Of a stretch of 64,000 nt of DNA, positions 23,110 through 33,029 are shown piece after piece (within the stretch, counting starts at the first letter, position 1; every line of letters starts with the position of its first letter). Source of the DNA: Vitreoscilla stercoraria DSM 513 (GTDB lineage: Bacteria > Pseudomonadota > Gammaproteobacteria > Burkholderiales > Neisseriaceae); contig NZ_KB908021.1 in NCBI RefSeq assembly GCF_000382305.1, forward strand, positions 102,295-166,294. The letters run 5' to 3'. Made by a program: the position numbers and the translations under genes. The notes beneath the pieces are model-generated. The model did no database searches, was not told the origin of the DNA, and saw only the letters and a program-made list of their open reading frames with translations.

Positions 23110-23919
23110 TTATAAAAAATGGCGCAATTGCTTGGCGACTTCTTGCATCGGCATCAAACTGCGATGCATCACTTCTTCAATGGTGTATTGTTCTTTGCGA
23201 GCCACTGTATTTAAGCCTGCTATGACTTTGCCTGTTGAATCAAACACCGGGATTGAAAAACCAATAAAGCCCACTTCATGTTCTTCTACTGCCAAAGCCC
23301 AACCTTGATCGTGTACTTCACGTAAATTTTCTTTGAATTGTTCTATATCGGTGATGGTGTATTTGGTCAAACGACTGAATTCTGATTTAGACAGCCACTC
23401 GTTTAATTCAGCCTCAGGCATATGAGCCAAAATGACTTTGCCATTGGACGCGGTATGGGCTGGAATGCGGTTGCCATTGTGAATGCCATAAGGCAAAACG
23501 CGGTTTTTTTCAGCACTGGCCAAATAGCTGCATGCCAAAGTAATGACATCACTTTGGTCTAAAATCACTACTGCATGGCACATGCTGGTTTGTGCTGACA
23601 ATGAATGCAGCAGTGGCTCTGCAATTTTGGGTAAATGAGCAGAACGCAAATAAGCACCTGAAAACTTCATCACCCGTGGCGTGAGCCAGAAAAAAGTACC
23701 ATCTGTGTCCAAATAACCTAAATATTTTAAGGTTTTTAAGTGTCGTCTGACGGCTGTTCGAGTCAATGAGGTTTTTTCTGCGACTTGTGTGACATTTAAA
23801 CGTTGGCGGTCATAGCCAAAACATTCCAATATTTCCAAGCCCTTGGCCAAACCTGCAATAAAGTCATCGTGGCGAATGGTTTCGTGAGTATGCTTATGTT
23901 TTAATTCCATATTTCTCAT
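23110..23919 (-). CDS. IclR-family regulator of the catabolic locus (PcaR/PobR-like)
   Basis: A 269-residue regulator. The N-terminal winged helix is LNVTQVAEKTSLTRTAVRRH, preceded by FIAGLAKGLEILECF, a segment typical of the PcaR/PcaU/PobR branch that senses aromatic or hydroaromatic acids. The C-terminal half is the IclR effector-binding domain (HTASNGKVILAHM, GFIGFSIPVFDSTGKVIAGL). It is convergent with the porin and divergent from the SDR gene, placing its likely operators in 23920-24190. Ligand not predictable from sequence. Confidence 0.88.
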   Translation of the reverse strand: MRNMELKHKHTHETIRHDDFIAGLAKGLEILECFGYDRQRLNVTQVAEKTSLTRTAVRRHLKTLKYLGYLDTDGTFFWLTPRVMKFSGAYLRSAHLPKIAEPLLHSLSAQTSMCHAVVILDQSDVITLACSYLASAEKNRVLPYGIHNGNRIPAHTASNGKVILAHMPEAELNEWLSKSEFSRLTKYTITDIEQFKENLREVHDQGWALAVEEHEVGFIGFSIPVFDSTGKVIAGLNTVARKEQYTIEEVMHRSLMPMQEVAKQLRHFL

Positions 23920-24193
23920 CTGTGATTTTCCTATATTGATTTTTTTATATTTATTTTGGTGGCGCTATGCACGATATCGGCAACAAATGTGCGGATATCG
24001 GACAGCCAATGATAACTGCATGTTGGTTTGTTGTGATGATTTACTTAGTATCTACACAGATGACAATGAATGCTTGAATCTGAGCTTTTTTAGCTTAAGT
24101 ATTACAGCATTCTTTAAAAATCAGTAATGGGTTATAACAGTTATAAGAAAACAGCATCATCGAGCCAGATGGTGCATTCATTGGAGAATAGGC

Positions 24194-24931
24194 ATGCGAT
24201 TGAATCAAAAAGTAGCGATTATTACAGGTGCAGGTGCGGGTATGGGACAAGCGGAAGCCATTGGGTTTGCCCAACAAGGTGCCAAAGTGGTGGTGGCTGA
24301 TATGAATCTAGAAGCTGCAACAGCGACGGTTGAAGCCATTCAAGCCGAAGGCGGTGATGCCATTGCGGTTGTGGTGGATGTGACCCAATTTGAAGATTTA
24401 CAACAATTGGTGGATACCACGGTAAAAACTTATGGTCGTATTGATATATTGGTCAATAATGCGGGCATTTTTGATTATTACACCAACAGTTTGGAAACTT
24501 CTGAAGAGTTGTGGGACAAAATTTTTGCGGTGAATGTGAAATCTATTTACCAATTGAGCAATTTGGTATTGCCACACATGTTAGAGCGCCAACAAGGTGC
24601 CATTGTGAACATTTCTTCGGTGGCGGGCATTGTGGCGCAAATGGGCGGCGCTGCTTATACCGCTTCCAAACACGCTGTTTCTGGCTACACCAAACATTTG
24701 GCGGCAATTTATGGCAAAGAGGGCATTAAAATTAATGCTATTTGTCCAGGCACCATTCGCACACCTATGACGGCTAAAATGTTGGAAACCCGACCAACGA
24801 ATAAAATTCCATTGGATCGATTTGGTGAAGCACATGAAGTGGTGGATTTGGCGATTTTCTTGGCCTCAGATGAAGCCAAATTTATGAATGGTGCTTTGGT
24901 GCCGATTGATGGTGGTTATACCATGGTCTAG
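24194..24931 (+). CDS. short-chain dehydrogenase/reductase
   Basis: A 245-residue classical SDR: cofactor motif TGAGAGMG (residues 11-18), NNAG at about 88-91, catalytic Ser (NISSVAG), Tyr and Lys (YTASKHA), and the C-terminal MNGALVPIDGGYT. Acidic D after VVVAD (end of the second strand) suggests NAD(H). As first gene after the regulator it probably oxidises a ring hydroxyl or reduces a ring ketone of the locus substrate. Its own terminator follows at 24960. Confidence 0.88.
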   Translation: MRLNQKVAIITGAGAGMGQAEAIGFAQQGAKVVVADMNLEAATATVEAIQAEGGDAIAVVVDVTQFEDLQQLVDTTVKTYGRIDILVNNAGIFDYYTNSLETSEELWDKIFAVNVKSIYQLSNLVLPHMLERQQGAIVNISSVAGIVAQMGGAAYTASKHAVSGYTKHLAAIYGKEGIKINAICPGTIRTPMTAKMLETRPTNKIPLDRFGEAHEVVDLAIFLASDEAKFMNGALVPIDGGYTMV

Positions 24932-24959
24932 ATCTCTTCTGTCATTGATGGCAGTTTTG

Positions 24960-24984
24960 CCACTACTTCGGTAGTGGTTTTTTT
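24960..24984 (+). terminator. terminator behind the SDR gene
   Basis: Stem ccactac/gtagtgg with TTCG loop and seven T. Confidence 0.9.
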
Positions 24985-25390
24985 ATGCTTTGAATCAGCC
25001 TGATTTCAGGCGGTCTGTAACCATATTGACAGCGTGTTTGGTCATTTTTTGAATATGTTTTGCAATAACTGAAAAAATGAGCTGGATGTTGGATGCCAAT
25101 CATCCCAATCACAGAATGTGCGAACTGGGTAACACCCATCCGAATATCGGATTTATTTGATTGTGCTCACCTATGAAAAGTGGTGTTGCTATTTTAATCT
25201 GTTTTGACCTTGTTTTGATGAGGTTGGAAGTGATGTTTGGCACTTTGACGATATCTTTCTAAGCTTCATGGAGCCTGCTTTGATGGCAAGTTTGTGTATT
25301 GCTAGCAAAGTATTGTGTTATGGCAATACAGCATTTGAATGAGAAACCCAATTACAAAATAAAACCGCTTAGGCGAGTAGAGGAGAAATC
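24985..25390. other. 406-base intergenic region, probable promoter of the AroE-like operon
   Basis: No gene seen. The stretch separates the terminated SDR unit from the AroE-like operon, so it should hold a promoter and probably IclR sites; I cannot point to a convincing -35/-10 pair. A good Shine-Dalgarno (gaggagaaatc) ends it. Confidence 0.5.
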
Positions 25391-26197
25391 ATGGCAATCA
25401 AATTAAATGGTGCAACGCGTTTGTATTATGTGGTGGGAGATCCGATTGCACAAGTGAAGTCCCCGCAAGGTGTGACCGAATGGATGCAACAACAAGGCTT
25501 TAATGGCGCATGTATTCCTGCTCACGTGGCACCGAGTGACTTGGAAGACTTTGTAAAGCATGTCAAAACAGTACAAAACATTGATGGGGTGATTGTGACG
25601 GTGCCACACAAAATTGCTTACAAAAATTGGTGCGATACGGTGTCTGAAGAAGCCGCATTTTTAGGAGCGGTCAACACCATACGCAAAACTGAAAACGGTT
25701 GGCATGGCGATATGTTTGATGGGCAAGGCTATGTGACGGCCATTTTGAAAAAAGGCGGTGAACTTCAAGACAAAAATGTGTTGTTGGCAGGCGCAGGGGG
25801 TGCAGGCAGTGCGATTGCTTATTCATTGCTTAAAGCAGGGGTGACCAAATTGGCGATTCATGAACAAGATGTTCATCGCCGTGATGACTTGATTTTGCGT
25901 TTGCAAAGCCTGAATTTGGCCGAAGTCGTTGTCGGTAGCGAGGACCCAAGTGGTTTTGATGTGGTGATCAATGCCACGCCAACTGGTATTAAAGCAGGCG
26001 ATGCGTTGCCATTTCAAGTGGACAAATTGCAATCTGGCATGTTCGCAGGCGATGTGATTACCCAGCCTGAAGTGTCGCCCTTTATTGAAGCGGCGCGCGC
26101 TATTGGTTGTAACAATATGATTGGTTTGGACATGTTTGCAGAAGTGCGCGATTTGATGGTGCAATTTTTGTTGCAGCAAGAAGAGGCCAATATATGA
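25391..26197 (+). CDS. AroE-like shikimate/quinate dehydrogenase family protein
   Basis: A 268-residue member of the shikimate dehydrogenase family, which interconverts a ring hydroxyl and ketone. Substrate-binding features include VGDPIAQVKSPQGV near the N-terminus, catalytic Lys in VPHKIAYK (about 76) and AVNTIRK; the usual NTD acid motif is replaced by FDGQGY. The NAD(P)-binding GAGGAGSAIAYSL is at about 137. Composition and context argue for a catabolic, quinate- or shikimate-like substrate rather than aromatic amino acid synthesis. It is translationally coupled to the next gene (4-base overlap). Confidence 0.88.
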   Translation: MAIKLNGATRLYYVVGDPIAQVKSPQGVTEWMQQQGFNGACIPAHVAPSDLEDFVKHVKTVQNIDGVIVTVPHKIAYKNWCDTVSEEAAFLGAVNTIRKTENGWHGDMFDGQGYVTAILKKGGELQDKNVLLAGAGGAGSAIAYSLLKAGVTKLAIHEQDVHRRDDLILRLQSLNLAEVVVGSEDPSGFDVVINATPTGIKAGDALPFQVDKLQSGMFAGDVITQPEVSPFIEAARAIGCNNMIGLDMFAEVRDLMVQFLLQQEEANI

Positions 26198-27018
26198 ACC
26201 GTTCTTTCTCGTTGTCATTTTTGACCATACAAGAAGCCAGTGCTGTGGAGGCGGTGAACATTGCCGCTCAGGCAGGTTACGATTTTGTGGGTTTGCGATT
26301 GTTGCCTGCTGCCGCAGGTGAGCCACATTATCCCATTTATGATGATGCAAGCGTCCTGAAAGAAGTGCAAGCGGCATTAAAAGACACAGGCATTAAAGTG
26401 TCTGATGTGGAAATTGTGCGTTTGAAAGACAACTATGCCGATGAAACATTTAAGCCATTTTTGGAACGTGCTCAAGCTTTGGGAGCGGCGCATATTTTGG
26501 TTGCAGGGGACGATACCGATACAGGACGCTTAAAAGACCATTATGCTCAGTTTTGTGCTTTGGCCGCATCACATCAATTGACCGCTGACTTGGAATTCAT
26601 GCCGTGGACTGCGGTGAAAAATTTAGCGCAAGCGCGTGAAATAGTCGAGTACAGCCAAGCTGACAATGCTGGCATCTTGATTGATGCTTTGCATCTGGCT
26701 CGCTCCAATAGCGCTTTGGTAGAAGTGACCGCTTTGCCTAATCAATACATTCATTATATTCAGTTGTGTGATGCTTTGGCTCAATACGATGCCAGCGATG
26801 AGGGTTTGATGTCTGTGGCGCGTACAGGTCGCTTATTGCCCGGCAATGGTCAATTGGATTTGCTGGGTTTGGTGCAAGCCATTGACCCAAGCAAAACCAT
26901 AGGTTTGGAAATTCCCAATGCGCAATTGCTGCAGCAATACTCTGCTTTAGAGCGAGCACAAATGGCGATTCATCAGGCGCGAATGTTGTTAACCGAATCG
27001 ACGATAGGGGCATCATGA
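26194..27018 (+). CDS. TIM-barrel sugar-phosphate isomerase/epimerase-like protein
   Basis: A 274-residue AP-endonuclease-2-type TIM barrel. Metal-site style residues appear in TADLEFMPWTAV, GILIDALHLARS, IHYIQLCDAL and IGLEIPN. The family contains 3-dehydroshikimate dehydratases and sugar isomerases. Next to an AroE-like enzyme, a dehydratase or isomerase acting on a dehydroshikimate-like ring is the best guess. It contains a near-consensus uptake-like repeat at about 26520. Overlaps both neighbours by 4 bases. Confidence 0.8.
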   Translation: MNRSFSLSFLTIQEASAVEAVNIAAQAGYDFVGLRLLPAAAGEPHYPIYDDASVLKEVQAALKDTGIKVSDVEIVRLKDNYADETFKPFLERAQALGAAHILVAGDDTDTGRLKDHYAQFCALAASHQLTADLEFMPWTAVKNLAQAREIVEYSQADNAGILIDALHLARSNSALVEVTALPNQYIHYIQLCDALAQYDASDEGLMSVARTGRLLPGNGQLDLLGLVQAIDPSKTIGLEIPNAQLLQQYSALERAQMAIHQARMLLTESTIGAS

Positions 27019-28734
27019 TGGTAACCGCCCTGAATTCACCAATGCCGCAAGAGGTTGATGTGATTGTGATTGGCTCAGGTGCCAGCGGTTTGGCAGCAGC
27101 AGTGACCGCAGCTCATGCGGGTTTAAAAGTGTTGGTGGCAGAAAAAACCAATGTTTTGGGTGGCACCAGTGCTTACTCAGGCGGTTGGTTGTGGATTCCA
27201 TTTGCGCCACATGCCCAAGGTCAAAACACAGGTGACAACGAAGCTGATGTCACAGCTTATTTGCAAGCGGTTTTGGGTGAACGTTATCAAAAAGACATGT
27301 TGTCGCATTACTTGGCAGAAGCGCCGAAAATGTTGGCATTTTTTGAACAACATACTGCGGTCAAATTTTTGCCAGGCAATGCAGTGCCTGATTTTTTTGG
27401 TGAGTTGTCAGGTGCGAAAAACGGTTGGCGTTCGGTGGTCGCAGCGCCATATGATGCGCGCCAATTGGGTCAAAATTTGGCTTGGTTGCGTCGTCCTATT
27501 TATGAAACCACATTGTGGGGTATGGGTATCGCCTCTGGTGCGGACATGAAGCATTTTCTTAACAGCTTTCGTTCGGTGAAGTCGTTTTACTATGTCGGCA
27601 AACGTTTGGGTCAATATGGGCAGGATTGGCTGCGGCATGGTCGCAGTCAGCAATTGGTCAATGGCAACGCTTTGGTGGCACGTTTATTGGAATCGGCTTT
27701 GCGTGTGAATGTGCGGTTTTTACGCAATGCTCAAGCGTGTGCCATCGAGGCATTACAGGACGGCTTATCTCAAACTGTTAGATTTCAAACGCCACAAGGG
27801 CAAGTCACTGTTCGCGCTCGCAAAGCTGTGGTGTTGGCCGCAGGTGGCTTTGCGCATGATAAGGCGCGCCAAGCGCAATTGTTTAAGCATGTGAAAAATG
27901 GCACGCCGCACCATTCTGCTGCGCCACTGAGCAATACTGGAGACAGTTTGCGTTTGGGTGAAATCAGAGGTGGCAGTGTCGATGACACTCAAGCTGCAGC
28001 AGGTGCTTGGGCTCCGGTTTCTTTGGTACCACAGGCAGATGGCAGTTGGGGACGTTTTCCGCATTTGGTCGAGCGAGGCAAACCTGGTTTGATTGCGGTC
28101 AATGCACAAGGCAAACGTTTTACCAATGAAAGCGGACCGTATCACACTTTTATCCAAGACATGTTGGCAGCGATTGAGCCTCATCAGCGTGCAGTGGCAT
28201 GGTTGGTTTGTGACCATGTCTTTATCCGTCGATATGGTTTGGGCGCGGTGAAACCATTCCCACTTTCACTAAAACCTTGGTTGCAAAACGGTTATTTAAA
28301 GCGTGCGAACAGCTTGAGCGAGTTTGGCGCACCAATGTGGCATAGAGTCCATGCAATTTGAAGCGACTATGCGCACTTATAACCAGCATGCGCAATTTGG
28401 TCAAGATCCAGAGTTTGGGCGTGGTAGTAATTTGTATCAACGTGCACAAGGTGATGCCTCGGTTGGCCCTAATCCTTGTTTGGCAAGCATTGCTCAAGGT
28501 CCTTTTTATGCTGTGGAAATTGTCCCTGGCAGTTTGGGGACGTTTGCTGGTTTGAAAACCAATCAATATGCACAAGTTTTAGATATTCAAGGTCGTGCGA
28601 TTCAAGGTTTATATGCGGTGGGTAATGACATGAACAGTGTGATGGGTGGGCATTATCCCAGTGGTGGGATTACTTTAGGACCGGGAATGACATTTGGCTT
28701 TGTGGCGGCAAATCACATTGTAGCCCAAGCTTAA
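27015..28734 (+). pseudogene. FAD-dependent dehydrogenase 1 (KstD/FrdA-like), one-base frameshift
   Basis: The first frame (27015-28361) reads the FAD-binding half: IGSGASGLAAAVTAAHAGLK, the ADP-binding motif, TNVLGGTSAYSGGWLW and AVVLAAGGFAHDK. Near 28323-28325 it slips after NSLSE. The rest (LAHQCGIESMQFEATMRTYN to the conserved GHYPSGGITLGPGMTFGF) continues in another frame to 28734. Deleting one T from the TTT at 28323 restores a 572-residue protein that aligns throughout with the two paralogues downstream. It is either a recent inactivation or a sequencing insertion. Confidence 0.85.
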
Positions 28735-28743
28735 GGATAAAAA

Positions 28744-30432
28744 ATGGAACACAAAACAGTAGATTTGTTGGTAATCGGTGCTGGTGCAGCAGGGATGACT
28801 GCAGCATTAACGGGTCGCATGGAAGGCTTAGATGTGTTGTTGTGCGAAAAGCAAACCCAAGTAGGTGGACTCACTGCCACTTCTGGTGGAACGACTTGGG
28901 TGCCAGGTACACATCTGAGTGTGAAGGCAGGTGTACCTGATAAAGTGGAAGACGCACGCACATTTTTAAAAGCCGTGATGGGCGAGCGTGGTGGTGAACA
29001 TTTGCGTGAGGCATTTTTGCGCTCGGGTCCCGCTATGGTGTCTGAATTGGACAGTAAAACCGAGGTGAAATTTGCAGCAGCCTTGGCACACCCAGATTAT
29101 ATTAAAAACCAACCTGGTGAAGCGTATGGCGGGCGTGCTTTGGCACCTGTGGCATTTGATGCGCGAGTGTTAGGTGAGGATTTTGACCGCGTGTTGCCAC
29201 CGCGTCCTGAATTTATGGGTTTGGGTGGCATGATGGTCAATCGCAATGAATTAACGGCTTTATTGCGTCCTGTAAGCTCATTTGGCAATGCCAAAACCAC
29301 GTTTAAAGTGGTGGTTCCGTATTTAAAAGACCGTTTGAAATACAAACGCGGTACACGTTTGGTCATGGGCAATGCTTTGGTCGGACGATTGTTATACAGC
29401 TTGAAAAAATACCAAACCGAAATATGGTATGAATCGCCTTTGAAAGAATTGTTAATGGAGAATGGCAAAGTCGTTGGTGCTTTAATGGATACCCAAGACG
29501 GTATCCAGCGTGTCATGGCGAGAAAAGGGGTGGTTTTGGCAACTGGTGGGGTGGCGTGGAATCAGAAATTGCGCCAAAAATACTTTCCTATCGGCACAAG
29601 AGATTATTCGTTGGCACCCAAATCCAATACGGGTGATGGTGTGAGCCATGGTTTGAGCATGGGTGCCCAATTAGACAACGAAACCCATCCTGTGTTGTGG
29701 TTTCCGTGTTCGACCTTACAAAAGGCAAATGGGCAATTGGCGGTATGGCCGCATTTGATTTTAGATCGATCTAAACCTGGTTTGATTGCTGTGAATGCGT
29801 CTGGCAAACGCTTTGTGAATGAAACAGACTCATACCATGACTTTTGTATTGGGCAATTGGCTGCCAATGAAAAAACCCCGAGCTTGCCCGCTTATCTGGT
29901 GTGTGATGATGATTTCATTCACCAATATGGTTTGGGCTTGGTGATGCCGGGTGCTAAAAAATTGAATGCGTATTTGAAACAAGGTTATTTGGTGCAAGCG
30001 CCAACCATCCGTCAGTTGGCAGAAAAAATCAATGTTGATGCCAGCGAGTTGGAGCAAAGCGTCATTCGCAACAATGCTTATTCCATTACAGGCTTGGATG
30101 AAGAGTTTGGGCGTGGTATGGGCAAGATGAATCGCTTTAATGGCGATGAAAAAATGAAACCCAATCCGTGTATTGGTCCGATTTTGCGTGCGCCGTTTTA
30201 TGCGTTGGCAGTCAAACCAATCGATTGTGCCAGTAGTGTGGGTTTGGCTGGCGATGAGTTTGGGCGTGTGTTGAATGAACAAGGCCATGTGATTACCGGA
30301 CTGTATGCGTGTGGCAATGATTTGGCATCGATTTTTAAAGGTATTTACCCCGGACCTGGTACGACAATTGGACCTGGTATGGTTTTTGGCTGGCGTATTG
30401 CCAAACATGCTGCGGGCACATTGACCGCTTGA
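28744..30432 (+). CDS. FAD-dependent dehydrogenase 2 (KstD/fumarate-reductase-like)
   Basis: A 562-residue flavoprotein. FAD-binding motif VIGAGAAGMTAALTGRMEGL, then CEKQTQVGGLTATSGGTTWV; the second dinucleotide segment GVVLATGGVAWNQ is at about 260; C-terminal GIYPGPGTTIGPGMVFGW closes the FAD site. The family (3-ketosteroid dehydrogenases, urocanate and fumarate reductases) adds or removes hydrogen at a C-C bond next to a carbonyl or carboxyl. No heme domain or signal peptide, so cytoplasmic and needing an external electron carrier. Contains an 11-base match to the uptake-like repeat at about 29265. Confidence 0.87.
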   Translation: MEHKTVDLLVIGAGAAGMTAALTGRMEGLDVLLCEKQTQVGGLTATSGGTTWVPGTHLSVKAGVPDKVEDARTFLKAVMGERGGEHLREAFLRSGPAMVSELDSKTEVKFAAALAHPDYIKNQPGEAYGGRALAPVAFDARVLGEDFDRVLPPRPEFMGLGGMMVNRNELTALLRPVSSFGNAKTTFKVVVPYLKDRLKYKRGTRLVMGNALVGRLLYSLKKYQTEIWYESPLKELLMENGKVVGALMDTQDGIQRVMARKGVVLATGGVAWNQKLRQKYFPIGTRDYSLAPKSNTGDGVSHGLSMGAQLDNETHPVLWFPCSTLQKANGQLAVWPHLILDRSKPGLIAVNASGKRFVNETDSYHDFCIGQLAANEKTPSLPAYLVCDDDFIHQYGLGLVMPGAKKLNAYLKQGYLVQAPTIRQLAEKINVDASELEQSVIRNNAYSITGLDEEFGRGMGKMNRFNGDEKMKPNPCIGPILRAPFYALAVKPIDCASSVGLAGDEFGRVLNEQGHVITGLYACGNDLASIFKGIYPGPGTTIGPGMVFGWRIAKHAAGTLTA

Positions 30433-30449
30433 TAATAAAGGGAATCACA

Positions 30450-31064
30450 ATGCATTTTTATGAATTAGCAACTTTGGATATTCAAATGGGTAAAGCTGCC
30501 GATGTGGCAGTGGGTGTAGAAAAATTTGTGGATGAAGCACTTACAGGCCGCTTATTAGGGGTTTGGTACAGCGATATTGGTGTTTTAAATCAGGTATTGG
30601 TATTGCGTGAATTTAAAACTTTAGACGATTTGCAACAAGAGCGAGCACGCTTTAAACAAGCCGCCGATCCGTTTTATGCCAAAGAATGGTTGGAACATGT
30701 CAGTGTGGATTCTTACCAAGGTTTTCCATTTTTGCCAGAAGTGGAGGTGGGGGCATTTGGACCTGCTTATGAAATTCGCACCTACCACATGAAGCATGGT
30801 GGTTTGCCACACGTGCATGCTGCGTGGGAGGCGGCATTGCCTGATCGTACTGAGGTATCCAAATTAACGGTGGTGATGAGCAGTTTGGATGGTGAGCCTC
30901 GTATTGTGAATATTTGGCCGTATGAATCGGTGAATCAACGTTGTCAAGTACGCGCTGATGCTGTGGCACAAGGCATCTGGCCACCTAAAGGTGGACCACA
31001 ATGGTTGACCAATGACATGGCATCTTTGATGGCATTTCCAACTAAGGTTTCACCTTTGCAGTAA
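30450..31064 (+). CDS. NIPSNAP-family protein (two-domain)
   Basis: A 204-residue protein with two tandem ferredoxin-like NIPSNAP domains (FYELATLDIQMGKAADVAVG; AYEIRTYHMKHGGLPHVHAA). Start at 30450 with an AAGGGAA upstream. NIPSNAP proteins are dimeric alpha-beta barrels of largely unknown chemistry and are repeatedly found near flavoenzymes and transporters for cyclic compounds. An exact AGCGGCCTGTAA variant repeat lies at 30541-30552. A terminator follows. Confidence 0.8.
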   Translation: MHFYELATLDIQMGKAADVAVGVEKFVDEALTGRLLGVWYSDIGVLNQVLVLREFKTLDDLQQERARFKQAADPFYAKEWLEHVSVDSYQGFPFLPEVEVGAFGPAYEIRTYHMKHGGLPHVHAAWEAALPDRTEVSKLTVVMSSLDGEPRIVNIWPYESVNQRCQVRADAVAQGIWPPKGGPQWLTNDMASLMAFPTKVSPLQ

Positions 31065-31083
31065 AGGCAGATAGATGACAAGC

Positions 31084-31113
31084 AAAAAGACCACGCTGGG
31101 CGTGGTCTTTTTT
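31084..31113 (+). terminator. terminator after first half of the catabolic operon
   Basis: Stem aaaagaccacgc/gcgtggtcttttt with GG loop and T run; splits the locus in two transcription units. Confidence 0.85.
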
Positions 31114-31250
31114 GGTCTTTGCACGAATAACGTTATCGCGTGACGTACATCGCGCAAAGCGACAGTCATCCCTATTTGCACAGAGCAGCATTAGCCCTAA
31201 CCTTAGCACAATCTTATTAAAGCTTAATAAAAAATCAAAAGGAGAGTGTA

Positions 31251-33002
31251 ATGTCATTGCAAAACAATGTTTTGGGCGTGGATGCGTTGTGTGATTTGGT
31301 CATTATTGGTTCGGGTGCTGGTGGTTTGTCTACCGCTATTACCGCTACCAAACGTGGCTTGAATGTGATTGTAGTAGAAAAAGAGGCGGTTTATGGCGGT
31401 ACCACAGCATTTTCGGGTGGCGTTTTATGGGTGCCCAATAACCCACATGCCCAAAAACAAGGTATCAATGACAGTCGTGAAGCGGCAGTCAAATATTTAC
31501 AAAATGAAGCGGGTGAATATTTTGATGCCGAAGCGGCAGCTATTTTTTTTGAAAATGGCCCCAAAATGGTTGAATTTTTTGAGCGTGAAACTTCAGTGAA
31601 GTTTGTACCCACGCTATACCCTGACTACCATCCTACTGTGGAAGGTGGTGTAGACATTGGTCGTTCGATTTTGGCTGCACCGTTTGATATTCGCGAATTG
31701 GGTGATGAAATGTCACGTTTGCGCCCACCATTAAAAACAATCACCTTTATGGGCATGATGTTCAATTCATCCAATGCTGATTTAAAGCATTTCTTCAATG
31801 TGACCAAATCTCCAGTGTCATTTGTGTATGTTGCCAAACGCTTGGGCATACACACCAAAGAATTGGCTCTGTATAAACGTGGCACCAATGTCACTTCAGG
31901 CAATGCCTTGGCCGCTCGTTTGGCCAAATCCGCATTTGATTTGAATATTCCGATTTTCACTAATACCGCAGCCAAAGAGTTAATCATTGAACAAGGCAAA
32001 GTGGTTGGTTTGGAAGTCAAATCAAATGGCCAAAACCGCAAAATATTCGCCAAGCACGGTGTGGTGATTGCCAGCGGTGGTTTCTCGCATGATAAAGAAC
32101 GCCTGAAAAAAATGTATCCACATGTTGCCAGTGGTGGTGAACACTTCTCACCTGTGCCAACAGGCAATACCGGCGATGGTTTGCGTTTGGCTGAAAGTGC
32201 GGGAGGTCGTGTGAGCACTGAGTATGCAGACAATTCAGCATGGATGCCTGTATCGCGTGTGCCAATGAAAAATGGAGGCTTTGGCGTGTTTCCACATTTA
32301 TTGGACCGTTACAAACCCGGCATTATTGGTGTGTTGAAAAATGGTCAGCGTTTTTGCAATGAATCTGAATCTTATCACGATGTCGGTGCGGCTTTGATGC
32401 GGGCGTGTGCGGGTGAAAAAGAAACCGCTATGTGGTTGGTTTGCGATGCCAAAGCCTTGGCGAAATATGGCTTGGGTTATGTGAAGCCTGCACCTTTGCC
32501 ACATGGCAAATTCATCAAACAAGGTTATTTGTTTAAAGGCGCAACTTTAGAAGCGTTGGCACAAACCATCGGCATGGATGCACAAGGTTTACGCCAAACA
32601 GTTGAAAACTACAATTTACATGCCGTTCATGGTGAAGACCCACAGTTCAATCGGGGTACTACTTCCTTCAATCGCTATTTGGCCGATCCTGAAAACCAGC
32701 CCAATCCATGCGTGGCACCTATTTCTCAAGGACCGTTTTATGCGGTGAAAGTGTATATGGGCGATTTGGGTACGTTTAATGGCATTGAAACCACGGCTGT
32801 GGGTGAGGTGATGGATGCTGACAACCAAGTGATTGAAGGCTTGTATGCAGTGGGTAATGACCGTAAGAGCGTGATGGGTGGCAATTATCCAGGTGCTGGC
32901 ATTACATTGGGGCCGATTATGACTTATGGCTATGTCACTGGCAATGTGATTGCCGATAAAGCGCAGATTCAACACTTACAGGACGCTTCTGTTGAAGCTT
33001 AA
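31251..33002 (+). CDS. FAD-dependent dehydrogenase 3 (KstD/fumarate-reductase-like)
   Basis: A 583-residue paralogue of the two flavoproteins upstream, with VIIGSGAGGLSTAITATKRG, VEKEAVYGGTTAFSGG, GVVIASGGFSHDKER and GGNYPGAGITLGPIMTYG. It is closer to flavoprotein 1 than to 2 in the C-terminal part (both have GLYAVGNDxxSVMGG). Own promoter region 31114-31250 and good ribosome-binding site (aaaggagag). An exact uptake-like repeat is at its 3' end (32976). Confidence 0.87.
   Translation: MSLQNNVLGVDALCDLVIIGSGAGGLSTAITATKRGLNVIVVEKEAVYGGTTAFSGGVLWVPNNPHAQKQGINDSREAAVKYLQNEAGEYFDAEAAAIFFENGPKMVEFFERETSVKFVPTLYPDYHPTVEGGVDIGRSILAAPFDIRELGDEMSRLRPPLKTITFMGMMFNSSNADLKHFFNVTKSPVSFVYVAKRLGIHTKELALYKRGTNVTSGNALAARLAKSAFDLNIPIFTNTAAKELIIEQGKVVGLEVKSNGQNRKIFAKHGVVIASGGFSHDKERLKKMYPHVASGGEHFSPVPTGNTGDGLRLAESAGGRVSTEYADNSAWMPVSRVPMKNGGFGVFPHLLDRYKPGIIGVLKNGQRFCNESESYHDVGAALMRACAGEKETAMWLVCDAKALAKYGLGYVKPAPLPHGKFIKQGYLFKGATLEALAQTIGMDAQGLRQTVENYNLHAVHGEDPQFNRGTTSFNRYLADPENQPNPCVAPISQGPFYAVKVYMGDLGTFNGIETTAVGEVMDADNQVIEGLYAVGNDRKSVMGGNYPGAGITLGPIMTYGYVTGNVIADKAQIQHLQDASVEA
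32976..32987 (-). repeat. uptake-sequence-like repeat, single copy
   Basis: Exact TTACAGGACGCT near the 3' end of flavoprotein gene 3; it encodes LQDAS. Confidence 0.75.
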
Positions 33003-33029
33003 ATTGGAACCATAAGGAATAAAAAAAAC

